The notes beneath the pieces were generated by a model. That model saw only the letters and a list, made by a program, of their open reading frames with translations. It did no database searches and was not told the origin of the DNA. This document shows, piece by piece, positions 24,447 to 35,875 of a DNA stretch of 64,000 nt. A program made the translations under genes and the position numbers. Position 1 is the first letter of the stretch. Each line of letters begins with the position of its first letter. Source of the stretch: Vanilla planifolia (lineage: Eukaryota; Streptophyta; Magnoliopsida; Asparagales; Orchidaceae); the NCBI GenBank assembly GCA_023846275.1, contig JAIUJO010000071.1, forward strand, positions 922,434 through 986,433, written 5' to 3'.

Positions 24447-24520
24447 AGTGGGGTATAGAAATTAGTTGACTCATCAAGCTCATGGCCTAAAGACTGTAGG
24501 TTTAAATCCTGTCCCTGCCT
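24447..24520 (+). tRNA. trnfM: Mitochondrial initiator tRNA-fMet(CAU), decayed
   Basis: Matches plant mitochondrial trnfM over all 74 nt: AGTGGGGTATAGAAATTAG (functional AGCGGGGTAGAGGAATTGG), GTTGACTCATCAAGCTCATG with the CAU anticodon still in place, AAAGACTGTAGGTTTAAATC and the acceptor end GTCCCTGCCT. One or two extra bases in the D arm and several transitions weaken the helices. In mitochondria it starts translation; this copy is taken as a relic because its surroundings are decayed. Confidence 0.85.
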
Positions 24521-26006
24521 AATTCCATGAGATGCATTTTTTGTATCTTTCATACTGGACAAGTTCTGAGGGAATAATCAATTTCTTCTTTCCCATGACG
24601 AGGCAAAATAGGAAAATCCAAAACTGCAATTCGAGAGTTGGTTGTGAAATCTAATTCATAGGTGTCAGTATTGGTTAGTTACGTGGTTGGTTGCATGCCC
24701 CAGGCAATAATTTTTTTTCCATTAAGATGGATTAATCTTTACTATCATGCCTCTTCCTTATACCAGTTGATGTTGTGGCTATGTCGAATATGAGTTTGCT
24801 GCTTCTTTCCTGCTTCGAGATTTCCATCGAAGGATTATAGAAGAACGATCACATAGGGTCACTCTTTGAGTTTCCTAGGCTGCTCTGAGGGTTGCCCAAG
24901 CACCTGGTATGAGTCAGTCATGGGGTCTGGCTCGTGGTTTGCCCACTGGGGCCTTTGATGGCTTCCTACCCTATTTAATAAGTGCCAATGAAAATGCGGC
25001 TGCTCTGAGGAAGCCTACGATACTCTTCCGTCTGCACTGCCGATGCCATTGCACCTCAATGATGGTATCATGGACCAGGTAGGTGTACGACCGACCCCAG
25101 GTTCCTTTTTCACTAGAGTTATCCAGGGGCTATCAAGGACCAATGAGTAGAGAGCAGGCTCCCCATCATATATTCAGTTCCCCTTTTGTGTTTGATTTGA
25201 GAAGTTCCCTAGATTATGCCCCAACCCTACTTCTTATTGTTTGTCTTGTTTGCTTGCAACCTGGCATTGAGTGTGCATCTTGGGAAGACTTGAGTTTGGA
25301 GAACTTCTCCTTTCAATGGGAAAGATTTCCAATACAGATTCTATCATTGTCGAGCTTCAAAGTTGATGATGATCCCTAATCAAGAGTTTGGTCCTACCTT
25401 TTCGATTTCATAGAAGTTCCCTAAGGAGGGCCCCTCTCTTCGCAAAGATATGAGGGTGTTTTTGTACCTCAGGATGGATACAGATACTAGTGACCTAGAT
25501 GAACCATTTTCTTTCATTACTTTTTTTTTTGATAATCAAGGTTTAAGTACATCTGCATTGGATTCAATCGGATTCAAGCATTGGAACAGGCACACTGAAG
25601 CTTGAAATCATACTGAAGTGAGCTCTTGAGAAGGTCTTTCTTACTCAAAAATGAGAATCTAGACCATTGCTCGAGGTAATCAATTGAGTGGGTCATACTT
25701 TAGACTTGGATTATCAATGCCTTAAGAACATTACGGATTTGAGTTCTTGACTAGTTCACTTGCTTTGACTGTTGGTTGTTCACGTCTTTATGTTTGCTGA
25801 GGACTTATTGTTGGTCCTATGGTTTCTAAAAAGGATCCCCAGAGGGGGCTCCAAACCAAATGTGTCCTCAAAAGGTGACCCTCTTCTAAGGAAAGAAGGG
25901 GATCTTTCTTTTTTTTAGGAAAGGGGGTAGGAAAGATGTTGTCATTCTTCAGAGCCTGGTTCACTTTTCTTCTAGCTTTCATTCCTTATTTCACTTATTT
26001 GTTTTT
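24521..26006. other. Unrecognised spacer
   Basis: A 98-codon frame at 25083-25379 (plus) is open but without motif. G/C palindromic repeat copies lie near 25415-25440 and 25830-25895. In plants sdh4 often follows cox3 on the same strand; I looked for it below 26006 and did not find it. Confidence 0.35.
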
Positions 26007-26797
26007 TTAGATACCTCCCCATAAATATATAGAGACAAATGGGAATAACTTAACCACGTGTACAAAATGCCAGTACCATGCAGCTACTCCTAAGCCAACA
26101 TGATGCTTCTTGGTCCAATGACCAAGATATTGGCATATACAACATTTGATAAAGAAGAAATTACCTATAATCACATGAAAACCATGAAAGCTAATTGCTA
26201 AGAAAAAGGTAGCACCATAAATACTATCTAAAATAATGGAGGGTTCTTGGTGATATTCCATTCCTTGAAAGCCAGTGAATATTAGAGCCAGTGAAATGGT
26301 AGCTACTAAAGCATAAACTGTTCATTTTTCCTTCCCCGTGAGTATAGCTATGAGCTCAATTTACAACAACTCTAGATGAAGGGAGAATAGGAGCATTCAA
26401 AAAAGGGATATCTTGAGGATCTAAAACCCCAATCCCTTTTAGGGGTGAAATACCTCCGATATCTACTGTAGGTGCCAAAGACGAATTAGAAGAAGCCCAA
26501 AAAAAGCAAAAAGGAACATAAACTTCGACACTATGAACATAATAGAACCATGTCGAGGTCCTAATTGTACAGCTTTTGTATGAGTCCTTCCAACGTGCAT
26601 TGACAGAGCACGTGCCACCATACGAACATGGTATATAGGAGAAATATTAAGCCCAAACTGAGAAGTGTTACACCCCCTTAAAAAGGGTGCATCTACATCA
26701 CACTCCTTATGGTTATTGTCATAGCTCTGAGTGAACCCAAAATAGGCCATGGACTTGCATCTGTGAAATGATAAGAATACCTCTTAGTTTCCATCAT
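26007..26797 (-). pseudogene. cox3: cox3 (cytochrome c oxidase subunit 3), mitochondrial
   Basis: Subunit 3 of the terminal respiratory oxidase, an inner-membrane protein with seven helices. On the minus strand it starts at 26797 with [11 protein letters not shown] (family MIESQRHSYHL), continues with [11 protein letters not shown], then [18 protein letters not shown] near 26510-26565, [20 protein letters not shown] near 26200-26261 and ends with [11 protein letters not shown] and [10 protein letters not shown] before the stop at 26007. The span of 791 bp is close to the normal 798, so it is almost whole in length. At least two frame changes and an internal stop break it. No intron. Upstream on the minus strand no promoter motif is recognisable. 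Confidence 0.9.
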
Positions 26798-28559
26798 GAA
26801 CTACTTTTCATTGGTTGTCTTCTCCCCCTTTGGATTCGAGAATCAATAGATTAGGTGGGTGGTTTACCCAACAACATTGATGCTATGGGATGGTCAACTT
26901 TTTCATTCATCTTGGCATGCATTCTTGATTCTGATGTTTTGAGAAAAGACTTGGAAGAGTCGAGCACATATGCAAGCGTCAGTCGATTCATTCCATTAGT
27001 AGGGATGCTCTATACCGTTGGGTTTTTCAACCAATAATGTTCTTTCACTCTTTTCTCACATAAGCCTGACTCAATACGAGATGATGGAGCTTCATTCCAA
27101 GAAAATCCTATAGTGATCTATTTGAAAAATCAATGAACACTTTGCTGAGAAGCAAAGGCTTACTCAGTTGATAGTACTAATATGAGTAGAAAAGATCCTA
27201 GGTGCCTACCTAGGTAGTAGGTAGTTGAACCAAGGTCTCCTACAGCTCTGCCACCTATGCACAAAACTTCAATGTGATATGTAGGAATTTTGCACTTTTC
27301 CAAATGATGGAACTTGAGTATGCATTTGAGATATGAATCATATGGAACAATCGAATAGAAGAATTTCCCAGAAGAGGTAAAAAAAGCTTGAATGAGGAAT
27401 ATGCATTATGGCTGGCATTGACCTGCTTTGCGATACGAACAAAAGATTGGAGGGGAATACCATATTGGGGGTAGAAAAGTTCTAAGAGACAATTCATATA
27501 AAAAATTCAATCTACATGAAATGAAAGAACAACTCTTACTTACCCACCTTACGTTACTTTAACCACTACTACCAAGGCTAAAAGCCCCAAATGGAACCAA
27601 TCATCATTGGCATAACCATGATAAAGAATAGAGGAGCTTGTTTATGATAAAGCCTATGAAAAAAAACGAGCTGCTATAGAATCAATTGGATGCACTCACC
27701 TAGTTAGAAAGGCCCTAACCCACTAAGTCCAAATAAAAAAGAAAGATGACTACCCTCAAAGAAATTGTATAACTTGGAGCAAGTTCTTACTTTGTATTCT
27801 TTGAGAAATCAGATCACAATAGATATTGTTTAGAAAGAAAGCTAACACTCTCGTCTACAAATAATAGATGTGTGCCTACCTCTTGGAGATTGACTTCAGG
27901 AAGTTTATACTTCCATTAGTGTCCCAATAGACTCTCAATTATATTGAGAGTTTGTCAATGATTTGCTCTTTCAAAAAATGCATCGTTAAATCTGTCACTT
28001 TGCTTTCCAAAATGAAACTGTGAATTAAGAGTGGAATAGAAGAAATATTCTTTGTCTTCTTGAACACAAGGAAAAGTACACTTAGCTTTTTATCTGATGA
28101 AGGAATATGACTATGAGGATTTACTGACTGTTGAAGATGCCATGAATCAAGATAAGGAAGAACAATAGCTATGGCTAGACATGTGGTCACCCTACCATCT
28201 TTTCTTAAAATACCACAACCTAGGGCTAGACTAGGGGTCCTAGGTGCTATGGCAATCTGCCACGTTGTTGTTACTAAGAAAGATGAAGGGGAGAGTAAAA
28301 GGATGGGAGTTGGGGGTTTAAGGGGGTGGGACCTTTCCTCATCACAAAAGTGGATAAGCCTAAATGATAGAGGAAGCAATTGTAGTCAAGGATTCCATGT
28401 TGGATCCGAATGATGAGGGCAAAATTGATCTTGATGACCCTGGTAAGGGAATGATGTCAGGAAAAAATGACCACGTATCAATTGCATAGAAATGTTCAAG
28501 AGGTTGGCAGAACCTCTAACGCCCTGACAAAGAAAAGAAAAAGGGCATGCCAAAGGGAG
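26798..28559. other. Unrecognised spacer
   Basis: No gene assigned. An open frame of 146 codons at 27939-28379 (minus) overlaps one of 80 codons on the other strand and has no known motif. A short cox1-like string near 27590-27630 (minus) is too short to call. Confidence 0.35.
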
Positions 28560-29290
28560 CAATTCACCTGGTCTAAACGAACCATTCAACTATGACCTGG
28601 TGACTCAATTTGCAACTCTTGCTACCAGATTTTTGATGAACGACCTCTTATGTCTTTCTCTTGAAACCACAAAAGTGTCAAAGCTCTCAAGTCTTGATCA
28701 TGTCAATCAGATTGAAGGTAAAGTCATCGAAAAGGACCCCTCAAGATTGTGAGGAATGTATGGCAACCAGAGAGTTTTGGGCCACTAACATATTCTTTTT
28801 AAAGGATGACCTACTCCTGGGTTACATGAAACATAAGAGGCTACACTATCTTTCAGGTACATTGGGGAGGCCAAGTGACCATGAGTGCATGTAGACCTAG
28901 GACTGGGGCCCCTATAGGGTATATAATGAATGCCTCTTCGTGCTCTTGCTCACTGAGGAATCCCTACTCACTAGTCAATTCAGTCACACTAAGATGACCA
29001 TACAAAGATACAAATGTGGACTCTCAAAGTGGTTAGATTCACGTCAGTGTCAGTTGGCAAACTTGAAGTTTGAAATCATGTGTCATGTGAATGATGATGA
29101 CACGTCCTACATTCTATTGTTGGGAAGACCTTGGATTCACGAAAATTTGGTTGTTCCATCCACCTTCGTTCAATGCTTCAAATATGTTGACAATGACAAA
29201 AAAGTACAAACAAAATACTCTTCTCATATCGAAAGCTAAGGTCGAAGCTGGTTGTATGGATTCCAAGGTTGACCTTGTGTAACAACTCGA
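28560..29290 (+). mobile_element. Ty3/Gypsy LTR retrotransposon fossil, protease region
   Basis: The plus strand holds the end of the protease region of a plant Ty3/Gypsy polyprotein; the family's hallmark LLLGRPWIHEN lies at about 29117-29150, with the upstream DDLLLG landmark near 28805. No LTRs, reverse transcriptase or integrase are attached. It is a broken, isolated piece with several breaks and looks old. It is separate from the integrase fossil at 21.8 kb: no overlap in content shows whether they derive from one element. Confidence 0.7.
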
Positions 29291-32200
29291 ATTCAGAAGT
29301 GATGATTCTCTCATCTCCCTAGACAGTAGCCCCCAGCCCTTGGAAACCCTAACCCCTATTTGGACAAGTCTTTCTCCCTCCCCCAGTAGGGGGGACAACA
29401 AGAGAAGAGTGGACCCTATATCTATCTTTCCCCTAACTAGGGGCCGAGGACCTAAAGGGGGCCCCAGACCTATAGGAGCCCCTTTGGGGAACTTCTTCAA
29501 TTTGATGTGCCATTTCTTTTGATATTAGCACATCTACATTTTGATGTTCCATTCCAATTGAGTTGACGTTCATCAATGGATTAGTTAGCATACTGAATCA
29601 TTCCCTTTTTTGTCCCACTCTCTCTTTTAATCTATGAGTAGGTCAATTTGCTTGAGCTTCATGGGGAAGGGTTCCCCCTCTAGGAATTTGACTTTAGCTT
29701 GATGGATCCTGATTTGCTCATGAGCTTCGTAGCTCAATCGCTCAAAAGCTCATTGGCTTCGTAATTGTAGCTCAGTTTCCTTGAGTTTAGTACTACTATA
29801 TTAGGCCTACAGTAAAGTCAAGAGTCGATCACGATCGGAGCTCATAGGAGTTCACAAGAGGTTAAGAAAGAGATGCACATTTCGAAGATCTGTAAGCCCT
29901 TTTTGGTGAGAGGAGATCTAATGGACCCTCTCTTTTCGACAAGTGAAGTGAAGAAACTAGAAGGGAAGACGACCATAAGGAAGTTGGGGGCTACATGAGG
30001 GATGAAACACAATCTAGAGGTGAGGTCGAGATTGCTACGCGCTAAGCTAAGGGGAAGAGTTGGAGGAGGAGATTCAAAAGTGAAAAGAGGGGTTGACTTG
30101 GCTTGATAGCTAAAACTATTCTAAGCAGATTCAAGTCAATTGCTTGACTGCTACTCCTGCTAGAGAAGAGATTTAAAGAGTCGAGATCACGTGTTCTCCT
30201 GTTGCTTAAGACATGTAGTTTCGAACCATAGACTCTTTTCAAATGTCAGAGATGAGAATAGAATATCGTCTCATAGAATTGAATCAACTAAAGTGAAAAT
30301 ATTTATGAATGACGTTTTTCCCAACCTCCACAAAAGAGACACCACAAACCTTTCACTCTATGAGAACAAAACCAAAGGATGAAAGTAGAGCCAACCAGAG
30401 GAAAGGAAAGTCAATTTGAAAAGGAAGCGAGCTAACTCTATTTATTAAGAGAGGAAGTTTACTTACTTGACTTAAACCTTGCGAGATGAAGTGATCTATT
30501 ATGAAATAGAAAGATCTTCATCTTATTCCATGGAATAGAGCAATAGAGGTGTGTATATACTCTATAGTATAGAATAGAAGGATTCTCGCTTTCCAATTCT
30601 GTTTTAGAAAAAAGCCATAAAGATCAACCCATATTTTGTTGATTCTTTTTTCTTGGACTTGATCCAATTCCATTGTTGTCTCATCTACTTTCTCTTCAAT
30701 GACTTTGAAATGAAGAGAAAGCACAAACCCTAGAGAGGTGCAGTGATTCTATTCCATTCAATAGATCGCTACAGGGTGGAGAAGCTGTGACACGAAGTTT
30801 CTTTCAGAGAGTGTAGACTCCACTTCTATCTTTTGAAAGAGTTCAATTGTGCACTACTATGACGACATCAAATAATCAATCAAGCATAAAGTCACCCCGG
30901 AGGAGCCTCCCTTAGACCTTGTATAGGTCGAGGAGCAAGAACATATCATATGAGCAATCAGTAATCATAGAATGTATTAAGAGCATGCGATTTAGTTGCT
31001 TTTTTTAATTTGAAAGAAGTAATAAAAAATGAATAAGACTGTAGAGTACTTGAGGTATGTAGGCCCTCTCTTCCTTTAAAGGAAGACATTGGAATTCATA
31101 AGGAATGGAATTGTATATATATTGTTACGTATGGAATGGAATTGGATATATATTGTTCCAAAAATCCAACCACTTTTCCATTAGGACCCTACTTCACCTC
31201 GACGGTTATATCATCAAGTCCTTTGAAGCATATATGTGATGGATAGAATCAAGTGACCATGCCATATCCATTGACTTGATGAAAAGAATCTCTTTGTATC
31301 TTCAAAGACCAAAAACTATGAGATAACCCACTTCATTCGAAATCCTAATTCCATTCATTGGATAGTGAGGATACCTTGTTTGATAACTTTCTCCTTCTTA
31401 GTGGAACTCTTTCTCTTGAATGGAATTTCCCCTCTGTGGAATAAAGAATTGGAGGCCAAAGGGAGACCATTCATCAAAGACTATATCAGAGTGCGCATAC
31501 AATTTCTTGCTTCTTGCTAATTGCCTCAAAAAATCAAATTGATATGGTAATAATACAAAAATGAAAGATGCATCAAACATCTAAGTTTTTCATAGACAAA
31601 TCAGTGGAAGGTGCTAGACCTGTGAACTTCACTTCATGAAGTGGTGAAACCACCTTTTCTTCTAGTTGTATCCCTGCCCTAGATCTAAAAAAGGAGCTCA
31701 TATATGCACTAACATATCAGCCCGTGTGATAATAGTTATAGAACTAACTAGTTAGATTGACTCAATGGGTCAAACACAAAGGGAAGGAAGGATTCATTCA
31801 TATCCTTGACACCTATCGATAATGGTATAATAGTTAGTGATTAATCACCCCATGTATCCTTGTTTAGTACTTCTGATAAATTGGCATGGAACTTTGCTTC
31901 AGAAGATCATATATAGGTTCCTCAAAGTGGCCCCCCCATTCCTATTCTTAAATGGACAATCATTGGAGCTAGTGTTTGGTCCAACTTATAGAGTCAATCC
32001 AACTTTGGGCATGAACAAGAACCTGGTATTGGTATCAATCAAGCACTCTGTACTCTACTCGATTACTGAGCTAACACCCTCTCGAACTGAACTCCCTTTG
32101 GACTAGTGCAAAGAGTCATTCTGAGGAATGGAAGGAAAGCTTCTTCTGATACCATTCGTACCACTCCTCTTCCTGACTCTTCCCCTAGCTTTGGCAGTGG

Positions 32201-32456
32201 AAGTCAGGAATCAAAAACGTCAAAAAAAGGACATTTGATTATGAATTCACCATCCCAAGAAGGCTGCCTCACTTTTTGTGACTTTGATAAATTTAACTGT
32301 GATTCACACGGGATTCCATGTGCCCCATGCTATTCAGGTCAGAGCGTAAGCTAGTGTTTGACTACTAGACTTTCTTCATCTAGCAATTGCTTCGCCTAGC
32401 AGCACGACATATGTCTTGCAATCCTATAACCCTATTTTCACGATTTATGCTGCTCC
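29291..32456. other. Unrecognised spacer
   Basis: No gene identified. Contains a dense double copy of the G/C palindromic repeat (about 29436-29502), a tandem-like pair GGAATGGAATTG..TATATATTGTT (31100-31160), and open frames of 82-89 codons (31837-32106, 32106-32354) without motif. Mitochondrial-like in texture. Confidence 0.35.
31100..31160. repeat. Short direct repeat pair
   Basis: GGAATGGAATTGTATATATATT followed after TTACGTAT by GGAATGGAATTGGATATATATT: two imperfect copies of ~22 bp (each differing at one or two sites), about 32 bp apart. Confidence 0.6.
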
Positions 32457-32791
32457 CATTTTGCTGAAAGGGTTGAAGGGAGATAGTGCATCAAGCTATT
32501 TACAAGGGCCAACTTCATTCCCATTCCTAGGGATCCCAGATGAGGGAACCTAGGAGAGCTGTCGACTCCAACTATCATCCATGTACGATCCATACTAGAT
32601 CTCACCAACTACCCATCCTACCTGCTCTACGTTCTTGTTGGCCCATTTTTTTGTCTCAGTAAAGTCTTTCAGTGGCATGGTTTTGTCCTCTTCCACATTC
32701 CTTAGAAAAAGTGAGCCATCGATTCAGGTACAAGATACTATCATTATCTCTTGGATAATTGGACATCCAACACATAACTGTAATGACTCAA
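32457..32791 (-). other. Plastid trnA intron, 5' part, copy 2
   Basis: Reverse complement of the plastid trnA intron. It keeps the segment with TAGTATGGATCGTACATGG and GGATCCCTAGGAATGGG that copy 1 lacks. The plastid similarity ends at ~32457 just after CAACCCTTTCAGCAAAATG, the left edge of this insert. Confidence 0.75.
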
Positions 32792-32829
32792 TTGAAAGAG
32801 TAGAGCTCTACCAACTAAGCTATATCCCC
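32792..32829 (-). tRNA. trnA-UGC: Plastid tRNA-Ala(UGC) exon 1, copy 2
   Basis: Minus strand GGGGATATAGCTTAGTTGG then TAGAGC and CTTTCAA. The anticodon UGC has become UUC, so it is not functional as tRNA-Ala. Exon 2 is not present; the copy is cut inside the intron. Confidence 0.75.
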
Positions 32830-32910
32830 TAAGCCAAGTGAAGCAAGCACGAAAGAGTCAAATGATTCTTCTATTGTTTTCCCTTTGATCCCTCTTTTCC
32901 CTGGCATAGC

Positions 32911-32945
32911 TGGGCCATCCTAGACTTCAACTAGAGACCTTGCCT
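32911..32945 (-). tRNA. trnI-GAU: Plastid tRNA-Ile(GAU) exon 2, copy 2
   Basis: Minus strand AGGCAAGGTCTCTAGTTGAA with GTCTAGGATGGCCCA at the 3' end, matching plastid trnI exon 2. The T-loop CAAG is changed. Confidence 0.75.
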
Positions 32946-33772
32946 ATAAGTAAATCATGCTGTTAACTATCCAATCAATTGGGAGAGAATCAATAAATTC
33001 TTTTTTGGGAACGATTCATCCTTCCTGAACACAGCATACAACTCTTAATTCTACTGCACTCTTGCAATGTGCTTATTCCCCCTTCTCCTTGATCATGTCA
33101 AGTCTTTGTGAAAGAACTTCAATGAGGGAAAAAAGAAGGCATTTGGGGAGCTCCCAAAGGGGGTAAAAAAAACCAAGTCTTTATACTAAGCATTCTTCTT
33201 ATGTCATGGCTAGATCCAATCTCCCGGTCCCTATGGAGAGGAAAAAGAATTTCATGTTTTTCCTTTTGGGAAGGGACAATTCAAGAAATCCTATGGATTT
33301 TTGCTTTCTTCAGACCTCCGATAAAAGCATGAAAAAAGCTTTCATGGTACGATCCCTTCGTTGCCCCAAAATGAAAGGTGTGATCTTATAGTTCTTGGTC
33401 TTTGAAGATGCTTTGTTAGGTGCTCCATTTTCTTAGAGGCTAAACCTTAACCTATTATCGACAGATAGCTATCCACGCACTAATTAGGGGCGTATGCATT
33501 CTCGAGAAGAGAATAAGTAGCCATGGAGTCCCCCCAGACTGCCCAGATCCCACGACTGAATAGAAAAGAAAGTTCGATCTCCATTGGATCTCACCCAATT
33601 CGCTCCATTTATACTGCTGAGGAGAAGTTTGGTTTCAAAGTTTGATTCGAATAGGAGGTGTACGCCATGCTTATGTGCCTTGGATGATCCACATCTATTG
33701 GTCAGGCATCGATGGGCACATTAAACTATCCATGCAGTTGAAATCCCTCATAGCCCAGGTGTAATGACGCAA
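32946..33772 (-). other. Plastid trnI group II intron, copy 2
   Basis: About 830 bp, colinear with the plastid intron but shorter than copy 1 (~950 bp), so internal losses occurred. Landmarks on the minus strand are CTCGAGAATGCATACG, AAGCATCTTCAAAG and ATGTGGATCATCCAAGGC. Confidence 0.7.
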
Positions 33773-33809
33773 TTCTCAGGGGCACACTCCACTACTGAGC
33801 TAATAGCCC
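33773..33809 (-). tRNA. trnI-GAU: Plastid tRNA-Ile(GAU) exon 1, copy 2
   Basis: Minus strand GGGCTATTAGCTCAGTAGT then GGAGTG and CCCCTGAGAA. Better kept than copy 1 in the first 18 bases; the GAU anticodon (CTGATAA) is changed to CTGAGAA. Confidence 0.8.
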
Positions 33810-34101
33810 GTCGTGTGGGCCTCGCTTGCTATGCCAAATCCGAGATATACCCCAAACCCTTTCCCCCTCTTTCCTTTTGTATTTCCACATGTCACTACAT
33901 GGGAGGGCCATGGGGATGTACAAAACCTATCAACTTCTTACAACCTAGGATACGAAGCTCATGAGCTTGGTCTTACTTCACTGTCTAGAAACAAAAGAAC
34001 AATTCCATAACCAAGCTTAGCTTAGACTTAGCTCACTTCTTTTTGGGTGTGAAGCAATGTCAAATAGAAATACCTAGCAAGCATAAGCATTAGCTCTCCC
34101 T
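33810..34101 (-). other. Plastid rrn16-trnI spacer, copy 2
   Basis: Colinear on the minus strand with the plastid spacer: AGACCAAGCTCATGAGCTT, the CCCATGGCCCTCC segment and GGCATAGCAAGCGAGG next to trnI. Confidence 0.7.
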
Positions 34102-35594
34102 AAAAAGGATGTGATCCATCTGCACCTTCCAGTATGGCTACCTTGTTGCAACTTCACTCCAATAACTAGCTCTACATTCAGCATCCCCCTCCTTCCCTGT
34201 GGTTAAGGTAATTACTTTGAACAAGGCCAACTCCCATAGTATGATGGGTGGTATGTATAAGGCCCAAGAATGAATTCACCGCTGTATAGCTGACCGATAA
34301 TTACTAGCGATTCTGGCTTCATGTAAGAGAGTTGCAGCCTACAATCTGAACTGAGGATGGGTTTTAGAGTTAGCTCACCCTCACAGTATTGTGACCACTT
34401 TTCCCACCCATATTAGCATGTGTGCCGCCCATTGCATCAAGGGCATGATGGCTTGACGTCGTCCTCAGCTTCCTCTGGCTTATCATTGGTTGTCTGCTTA
34501 GGGTTCCAAACTCAGTGGTGGCAACTAACCACAAGGGTTGCACTCATTGAGAGACTAAACCCAACACCTTGCGATAAGAGCTGATGATGACCATGCACCA
34601 CCTATGTCTGTGTTTCTGAAGGCACCCCTCTCTTTCAAAAAAGCGGATTCGCAGTATGTCAAGCCCTGGTAAGGTTCTTCACTTTGCATCGAATTGAACC
34701 ACATGCTCCACCACTTGTGTGGGACCCCATCAATTCCTTTAAGTTTCATTCTTATGACCATACTCCCCAGCCTGATACTAAGTGTGTTAGCTACAGCACT
34801 ACACAAGTCAATACACACAATTCCTAGTATCCATCATTTACAGCTAAGACTACTGGGGTTTCTAATTCCATTTACTCCCTTAGCTTTCGTTTCTAAGTGT
34901 CAGTGTTGGTCCAACAGGTTGCTTTCACTATTGGTGTTCTTTTTTATCTCAACACATTTCATCGCTCCACCAAAAATTTCCTCTGTCCCTACCGCACTCA
35001 AGCTTTATAGTTTCCACCACCCATCAAGGGTTCAACCCTGCCATTTGACGGAGGACTTAAAAAGCCACATACAGATGCTTTATGCCTAATAATTCTTAAT
35101 AATGCTTGCATCCTCTGTCTTAATATGGCTGTTGGCATAGAGTCAGCCGATGCTTATTTCTTAGATACCGTCATTGCTTCTTCTCCGATAAAAGAGGTTC
35201 ACGACCTATGGGCCTTCTTCCTCCATGTGACATTGCTCCATCAGGCTTTTGCCCATTATGAAAGACTCCCCATTACTGTCTTTCGTAGAAGTCTGGGCCG
35301 TGCCTCAGTCCCAATGTGGCTGATCATCTTCTAAGACTACTAATCATCACCTTGGTAAGCTATTATCCAACCAACTAGCTAATCAGACATGAGCCCCTCC
35401 TCTGGTAGATTCCTCCTTTTGCTCCTCTACCTACGGGGTATTAGCAACCATTTCCAGTTGTTGTTCCCCTCCCAGGGGTAGGTTCTTGGGCGTGACTCCC
35501 TCATTGACCACTGGAAACACCACTTCCCATCTGACTTGCATGTGTGAAGCATGTCACAAGCATTCATCTTGAGCCAGGATCGAACTCTCCATGA
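34102..35594 (-). rRNA. rrn16: Plastid 16S rRNA, decayed copy 2
   Basis: The whole gene, ~1,493 nt, on the minus strand: 5' TGGAGAGTTCGATCCTGGCT at 35594, AAAGGAATTGATGGGGTCC near 34735, and the 3' end GGATCACATCCTTTTTA at 34102, where the CCTCC core of the anti-Shine-Dalgarno is damaged to CATCC. The decay is again transition-rich, but the changed sites differ from copy 1 (copy 1 keeps CACCTCC and loses others), so the two copies decayed separately. Leader and trnV follow on the 5' side. Confidence 0.9.
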
Positions 35595-35803
35595 CGTTCA
35601 TAGTTATATTACTTATAGATTCCTTGTTCATAGAGAAAGCTGATTCGAAATTTTCATTCCAAGACCAAAGAGAAGGCTTGTATCCATGCGCTTCATAATA
35701 CAATATCGTCGTCCCCTCCCTATTACGTCGACACCACAAGCTTCTCTATTCTCGTTCTATCAAGGTGGGGAAGAAGCCAAAATCAAAAAACTCAGATTGA
35801 GTT
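35595..35803 (-). promoter_or_regulatory. Plastid rrn16 leader/Prrn region, copy 2
   Basis: The ~209-bp trnV-rrn16 spacer. Landmarks on the minus strand: CAATCTGAGTTTTTTGATTT, AACGAGAATAGAGAAGC and AAGTAATATAACTATGAACG. The promoter core is worn. Confidence 0.65.
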
Positions 35804-35875
35804 TAGGGATAATCAAGCTTAAACTGATGAGTTCTGCCACGTCAAGGTGACACTCTACCACTGAGTTATAACCCT
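35804..35875 (-). tRNA. trnV-GAC: Plastid tRNA-Val(GAC), decayed
   Basis: Minus strand GGGTTATAACTCAGTGGTAG, AGTGTCACCTTGACGTGG and GAACTCATCAGTTTAAGC match plastid trnV-GAC over 72 nt; the GAC anticodon is kept. The acceptor helix and T loop carry changes (TTTAAGC for TTCGAGC). Located 209 bp upstream of 16S, as in the plastid inverted repeat. Confidence 0.85.

Noticed and set aside
25788-25982. sdh4 following cox3
   Set aside because: The expected gene overlap with cox3 was checked; the frame does not match sdh4 residues.
27580-27680. cox1-like segment on the minus strand (FFIMVMPMMIG)
   Set aside because: Only about a dozen residues resemble the MIFFMVMPAMIGG region; the flanks do not continue as cox1.
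34694-35089. 131-codon plus-strand frame
   Set aside because: Antisense of the second 16S copy.
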